Shown piece by piece: positions 60,483-64,000 of a stretch of 64,000 nucleotides of DNA. Under the pieces are notes generated by a model. It did no database searches, was not told where the DNA came from, and saw only the letters and a list, made by a program, of their open reading frames with translations. The stretch is from assembly GCA_017418275.1 (NCBI GenBank), contig JAFONX010000025.1, positions 1 through 64,000 of the forward strand, read 5' to 3'. Numbering within the stretch: the first letter of the stretch is position 1; each line of letters opens with the position of its first letter. The position numbers and the translations under genes are program-made. Source of the DNA: Candidatus Saccharimonadota bacterium. GTDB lineage: Bacteria; Patescibacteriota; Saccharimonadia; Saccharimonadales; Saccharimonadaceae.

Positions 60483-61414
60483 TGCAAATTCAGATGACGG
60501 ATTTTTACGCTAGGCTTGGCACGATCGCACTGATTATGGCGCTCGGTTTCTTCCTGGGTAAACGCAAAATAATCGACACACGAGGCAATAAGATGCTTGT
60601 AAACCTTTTGCTCTCGGTTTTTATGCCGGCATCGCTTTTTTCGGCCTTTCCGGCGGAATATAACCAAGAGACCTCCTCGCTTTTTGTGTCTGGTCTCATA
60701 GCTGGCTTTATTGTAATGTTTGCGCTGATTGTATTGTCGCGCATTATTTTTAACAAATACTTCTACCGTGGCGAGCTACGCTACGAATCGCAGTTTGCCT
60801 TGATCTTTAATAACGCAACTTTTCTGGGTTATCCGATTATTTCGAGCACTTTCGGCGAGCAAGGGATTATCCCATATTGTGGTTTTATTATCGCGTTCAA
60901 TATCGCGTTATTCTCTTATGGTGTATTTTTATTTGAGCGCAAAGTCAGCAAGAAGCTCTTCCTTGGTATTGTAACGAATCCAAATATTATTGCTGTGATT
61001 TTGGGCATGCTAGTGTTTCTCTTTGACATAAAGTTACCAAGCTTCTTTACGAGCGCTGTAAGCTTCACGGGTGGCGCAACTACCGCTCTGTCGCTACTCA
61101 GTATTGGTTTTATGCTTTCGCATGCGGAAATCAAGAAGCTCGTGCGTAAGTGGCGCCTCGTTGTGACGGCGCTTATTCAGCTCATCTTGGGACCATTGTT
61201 GTGTTATTTTCTTTTGGCTGCGCTCGATTTTTCAAGAGAGGTAATTGTAGTTTGTACGCTAATTCAAGCTTTACCAACGGCAACAAGTCTTGGCCTCTTT
61301 GCGGCCAAATATAAAGGTGGTAATACTGTAGAATCTTCTGAACTTGTAACTATCTCGACTTTGCTATCGATTGGTACGATGCCGCTCATGGTGTGGTTGC
61401 TCCTGCTAAGATGA
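60482..61414 (+). CDS. AEC family transporter (auxin efflux carrier-like)
   Basis: A 310-residue, 10-span membrane protein. The layout of two five-span halves with NNATFLGYPIISS and FAAKYKGG near the crossover, and GIVTNPNIIAVILG with the Asn-Pro pair, is that of AEC/bile-acid-sodium-symporter-type carriers, which move small organic anions such as malate. The longer frame starts at 60464; ATG 60482 is preferred, with GGGGG 6-10 bases before it and TAATG overlap with the PEGA gene. It ends with TGA. Confidence 0.87.
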   Translation: MQIQMTDFYARLGTIALIMALGFFLGKRKIIDTRGNKMLVNLLLSVFMPASLFSAFPAEYNQETSSLFVSGLIAGFIVMFALIVLSRIIFNKYFYRGELRYESQFALIFNNATFLGYPIISSTFGEQGIIPYCGFIIAFNIALFSYGVFLFERKVSKKLFLGIVTNPNIIAVILGMLVFLFDIKLPSFFTSAVSFTGGATTALSLLSIGFMLSHAEIKKLVRKWRLVVTALIQLILGPLLCYFLLAALDFSREVIVVCTLIQALPTATSLGLFAAKYKGGNTVESSELVTISTLLSIGTMPLMVWLLLLR

Positions 61415-61421
61415 ATTCGGG

Positions 61422-61427
61422 TATAAT
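61422..61427 (+). promoter_or_regulatory. -10 promoter of a 9-codon leader ORF
   Basis: TATAAT ends 6 bases before ATG 61434, not before the real gene at 61454. Confidence 0.55.
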
Positions 61428-61433
61428 ATAGTT

Positions 61434-61463
61434 ATGAAAACAAGGAGTTCACGATGGGTTTAG
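61434..61463 (+). CDS. 9-codon leaderless leader ORF overlapping the next gene
   Basis: Reads MKTRSSRWV then TAG. It spans the Shine-Dalgarno AAGGAG (61442-61447) and the ATG of the next gene (61454) in another frame, so its translation must interfere with or feed that start. Confidence 0.45.
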   Translation: MKTRSSRWV

Positions 61464-61927
61464 ATGCAAAAGGAAGAAATTTTTCTGCGCCACGTTTAAC
61501 TCCGGGTAAAAGCTCCGAGTCGCTCGTTTATGGCTCGCCTAATATGCTCAAAGACCAGGCGCGCCAAATCGCCATTATGGATGCACGAGCACGTCAGTAT
61601 GGCTTTGGTGGAATTAAATCTGTAAATAGTTCTACTCTAAATTCGGGTAGTTCGACTGCGACCAGCCTCTCGAGCGTGCCTTTAGGTACGCCGACCGGCT
61701 CCGGAGAGACTTCCTATACAGCTAAGCCCATTACGATTGATTCTAATCCAAATCATAGTTCTACGATGACGAACTCGGCGCGTGGCTATAGCTCTGTGCA
61801 AGCTAGGGCGAAAAATAAGACGAGTGGGATAATTATTGCTATTGTCTTGTTAATTGCGTTTGGTCCAATGATTTTGATGCTTCTGCTGGCGACCTTGTCG
61901 GCAATATTTGAAGTTCTCACCTATTGA
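61454..61927 (+). CDS. Small C-terminally anchored hypothetical protein
   Basis: A 157-residue protein: a long Ser/Thr/Gly-rich polar region (about 1-120; FSAPRLTPGKSS, SSTATSLSS) and one C-terminal membrane span (SGIIIAIVLLIAFGPMILML). Low-complexity polar head plus tail anchor resembles pilin-like or fusion-dependent membrane scaffolds, but no family is recognised. It has a Shine-Dalgarno (AAGGAG, 6 bases before the ATG). It lies between the AEC gene and purC. Confidence 0.65.
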   Translation: MGLDAKGRNFSAPRLTPGKSSESLVYGSPNMLKDQARQIAIMDARARQYGFGGIKSVNSSTLNSGSSTATSLSSVPLGTPTGSGETSYTAKPITIDSNPNHSSTMTNSARGYSSVQARAKNKTSGIIIAIVLLIAFGPMILMLLLATLSAIFEVLTY

Positions 61928-61976
61928 TGAGGGCAACTAAAAATGTTATAGTATAACCCTGAGTTTTTGAACTCAA
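61924..61976 (+). promoter_or_regulatory. Promoter and small leader hairpin of purC
   Basis: TTGATG (61924-61929), spacing 17, TGT-TATAGT (61947-61952). The leader holds TGAGTT/AACTCA (61960-61965 and 61970-61975) followed by AATTTTTT, which looks like a weak terminator and could attenuate transcription. Confidence 0.5.
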
Positions 61977-62001
61977 ATTTTTTCAATAGGAGGAAGAACC
62001 T

Positions 62002-62750
62002 ATGCACCTTTTTAACATTGAATTGGCAGAACTTCGTCGTGTTGGTACTCCGTATTCCGGTAAGGCAAATGATGTCTGGCAAACGAACGATGAGCGTGTG
62101 CTGGAGATTACCGCAACTGATCGCGCCTCTGCAGGTAATGGCGCAAAACGCGCTGTCATTCCCGGCAAGGGTAGGGCCAATAACCGTATTTCGACCGAGA
62201 TCTTTAAGCGTCTCGAAGCGGAAGGTATTAGCACGCATTATCTGGCGGAAGGCTCCGATGAGCAATCTAAATACGTCGTGAAAGCCGAGCCAATCAAACT
62301 TGAGGTTATCGGACGCTTCTTTACGGCTGGTAGCTTCTGTAGGGAGTACAGACTGCCGAAGAATATCCCTTCGAGGGTGTCTTTGTGGAGTTTACCTACA
62401 AGAACGATGCCGAGGGCGATCCCCGCATCACCGACCGTGAAATAGTGAAGGAAGGACTCGTGCATGATGCGGCGGACATTACCTTTATGAGGGATGTGAC
62501 CGAAGAGGTGGCGTATATTCTGCGTGATTTCTTCGACGAGGTTGGCGCACAGCTTATCGACTTTAAGATTGAGTTTGGTTACTCGCCGTTCGGGAATATT
62601 GTCGTGATTGATGAGGTCTCCGGCGACACGGTTCGTGCTAGAGACAAGGTGACTGGTGAGTCCCTCGATAAGGACAGATTCCGTCTGGATCTCGAGAATG
62701 TGTCGTTGGGGTACTCTACTCTGGAGTCCCGCCTTGAAGCAGCGAAGTAA
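62002..62750 (+). pseudogene. purC: Phosphoribosylaminoimidazole-succinocarboxamide synthase, frameshifted
   Basis: SAICAR synthetase of purine synthesis. Frame 1 codes from ATG 62002 (GGAGGAAG upstream) to about 62370 (GKANDVWQTND, TDRASAGNGA, IPGKGRANN, FFTAGSFCREYRLPKN). The homologous continuation PFEGVFVEFTYKNDAEGDPR is in another frame from about 62367 to 62750 (SPFGNIVVIDE, DKDRFRLD). One base appears to be missing near 62368-62372 (CCCTTCG where CCCTTTCG would keep the frame). If restored, the product is about 249 residues, a normal PurC. Either a real inactivating indel, a sequencing error or programmed frameshift. No other pur gene is nearby. Confidence 0.8.
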
Positions 62751-62762
62751 TTCAATTCTTAC

Positions 62763-62797
62763 CCCCCCCTCAGGCCTTCGGGCCTGGGGGGATTTTT
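62763..62797 (+). terminator. Strong terminator after purC
   Basis: CCCCCTCAGGCC, a TTCG tetraloop and GGCCTGGGGGG, then ATTTTT. Confidence 0.93.
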
Positions 62798-62816
62798 CTT
62801 CTCTGTTTTTAAGTGG

Positions 62817-62822
62817 TAAAAT
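62817..62822 (+). promoter_or_regulatory. -10 element of the CaCA antiporter gene, leaderless
   Basis: TAAAAT ends 8 bases before ATG 62831. Confidence 0.6.
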
Positions 62823-62830
62823 AGGGCTAT

Positions 62831-63865
62831 ATGGCTATTCTATTACAAATAATTCTCTTGGTTGTAGGTTTCGTCCTTCTGATAAAAGGCGCAGATATTT
62901 TTGTGGACGGCGCCAGCAGTACTGCGAAACATTTTGGAATGCCAAAGATCTTAATCGGTCTCACGATTGTTGCTTTCGGTACGTCTGCTCCAGAATTCGC
63001 TGTCAGCGTTAAATCACTCTTGGCCGGTTCGGGGGATATGATGGTTGGTAACGTCGTTGGTTCGAATATTCTAAACATTCTTCTTATTCTCGGTACCGCT
63101 TCGCTGATTCACTCGCTCCCAGTCAAAAATAGCACCCTCAAGAAAGAAATCCCCCTACTCATCCTTATAACCATTATGTTTGGTACCTTGATGTGCGACA
63201 AGCTCTTTGGCTTCACGGACGCTAATTCTCTAACGCGTCAAGACGGTTTAGTGCTAACACTCGCCTTTGGTATCTTTATGTATTATCTCGTGGGCATGGT
63301 GCGTCGTCGCGCACGTCGCAAAGAAATTAATGCGAAGCTCGCTCTCGAGGGCAAGCCAGAGAAGTATAAACTCGTCGAAGACGATAACGTCGAGGTTAAG
63401 CCAATGAGCATTCAGAAGGCGATTGTCTTTATTATTCTTGGTATTGCTGGCATTATTATTGGTAGCAACTTTGTAGTAGACTCTGCGAGTGCAATTGCGC
63501 GTGCTTTGGGTGTTTCTGATGCCTTAATCGCGCTCACGATTGTTGCCTTTGGCACTTCTTTACCAGAACTTGTCACTTCTGTAGTAGCTGCCCGCAAAGG
63601 CGAATGTGATATCGCGATTGGCAATGTCGTCGGCTCAAATATCTTCAATATTGGCATCGTGGCAGGCATTCCGATTCTGCTTTTGGGAGGCGTGAGCGAC
63701 ATGACCTCGTTCACTTATGTCGATGTTGCGGTTATGTTGCTTGCGACGCTCTTGTTGTTTGTCTTCACGTTTAAAGATCGTCATGTGGGTAAGTTTGAAG
63801 GCGCAATCTTTTTGCTTGTCTTCTTGGCGTATTACGGCTACACTATTGCGCAAGCTTTAATTTGA
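62831..63865 (+). CDS. Calcium/sodium antiporter (CaCA family, YrbG-like)
   Basis: A 344-residue protein with about 10 membrane spans in two inverted halves. Both alpha repeats are intact: VAFGTSAPEFAVSV with GNVVGSNILN in the first, VAFGTSLPELVTSV with GNVVGSNIFN in the second; the Glu residues are the ion-binding ones. A basic loop (RRRARRKEINAK) joins the halves. It exports calcium (or takes up sodium). It ends in a 9-base convergent overlap with the VanY-like gene. Confidence 0.93.
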   Translation: MAILLQIILLVVGFVLLIKGADIFVDGASSTAKHFGMPKILIGLTIVAFGTSAPEFAVSVKSLLAGSGDMMVGNVVGSNILNILLILGTASLIHSLPVKNSTLKKEIPLLILITIMFGTLMCDKLFGFTDANSLTRQDGLVLTLAFGIFMYYLVGMVRRRARRKEINAKLALEGKPEKYKLVEDDNVEVKPMSIQKAIVFIILGIAGIIIGSNFVVDSASAIARALGVSDALIALTIVAFGTSLPELVTSVVAARKGECDIAIGNVVGSNIFNIGIVAGIPILLLGGVSDMTSFTYVDVAVMLLATLLLFVFTFKDRHVGKFEGAIFLLVFLAYYGYTIAQALI

Positions 63866-64000
63866 AGCCTCAAGTAACGTTATATAGTATTCATCATAGC
63901 TTAGTCCAGAATCCTTAACTTGCTGGGCTAATTCTTTGCCAACATATCGGTAATGCCAGGCCTCTTCGGCAAAGCGGCTGTATTTTTCTTGTGATTCTTG
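63857..64000 (-). CDS. VanY-type D-alanyl-D-alanine carboxypeptidase, C-terminal end (cut by window edge)
   Basis: The last 47 residues of a minus-strand gene. EEAWHYRYVGKELAQQ contains the EPWHxRYVG-type motif with the zinc-binding His of peptidase family M15B, and SGLSYDEYY is the following helix. These enzymes trim the terminal D-Ala of peptidoglycan stem peptides. The Pro of the motif is Ala here. The stop (63857-63859) lies inside the CaCA gene. Confidence 0.8.
   Translation of the reverse strand, partial: QESQEKYSRFAEEAWHYRYVGKELAQQVKDSGLSYDEYYITLLEASN

Noticed and set aside
1..64000. CRISPR arrays, insertion sequences, prophage genes, rRNA genes
   Set aside because: No regularly spaced repeats, transposase, integrase or phage structural motif, and no conserved rRNA sequence, were seen on either strand.

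Overview
The window looks like chromosomal DNA of a Candidatus Saccharibacteria (TM7; Patescibacteria/CPR) member. Reasons: very compact gene packing, many genes for surface polysaccharide and secreted wall-active proteins, large lineage-type membrane proteins with no recognisable relatives, very short or absent 5' leaders, and ordinary use of TGA as stop, which argues against the UGA-recoding CPR groups (Gracilibacteria, Absconditabacteria). This assignment is inference from content and style. No 16S gene is present, and no CRISPR array, insertion sequence or prophage was found.

Layout. 1-900: end of yidC plus khpB/jag, then a 720-base AT-rich gap with three DnaA-box-like sites (possible oriC). 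1618-13829: an envelope polysaccharide block (LCP ligase, galE, Wzz-like protein, EpsG-like polymerase, GT2/GT4 and GT-C-like enzymes). 13870-24262: a surface block of a lysozyme-like/triple beta-trefoil lectin protein, an anchored partner, a small gene and two giant paralogous membrane proteins. 24323-35413: housekeeping and small genes (dus, glutaredoxin-like, hydrolase, two glycosyltransferases, smpB, Fic, aspS, murC, LexA-like regulator). 35461-38966: phosphoglycosyl transferase, DPM1-like transferase, CDF metal exporter. 38963-43194: a sufCBDSU operon on the minus strand. 43290-45967: two hypothetical genes and an MFS transporter behind an attenuator-like leader. 46021-51586: second polysaccharide block (GT2, GT-C-like/GT-D fusion, Wzx flippase, GT2). 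51686-64000: tRNA-Asn, small proteins, glmS, ABC exporter, a multidomain wall hydrolase, PEGA protein, AEC transporter, a frameshifted purC, a CaCA antiporter and the end of a VanY-like carboxypeptidase.

How the genes fit together. The glycan genes (galE, glmS, phosphoglycosyl transferase, transferases, Wzx, EpsG-like polymerase, Wzz-like, LCP) are enough in outline for a Wzx/Wzy-type wall-linked polysaccharide. The lectin/lysozyme protein, the SGNH/lysozyme/transglycosylase/NlpC-like hydrolase and the VanY-like enzyme could all act on peptidoglycan, either the cell's own or that of a host in an epibiotic lifestyle.

The strongest regulatory signal is a start-codon rule. More than twenty genes have a TATAAT/TAAAAT-type -10 element, often TGn-extended, ending 6-9 bases before the start codon, so their mRNAs should be leaderless. 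A smaller class has a Shine-Dalgarno sequence, and in four cases a leaderless mini-ORF (33, 21, 9 or 3 codons) lies between promoter and gene. The 33-codon case is followed by mutually exclusive hairpins ahead of the MFS gene and is the best candidate for an undescribed regulatory device.
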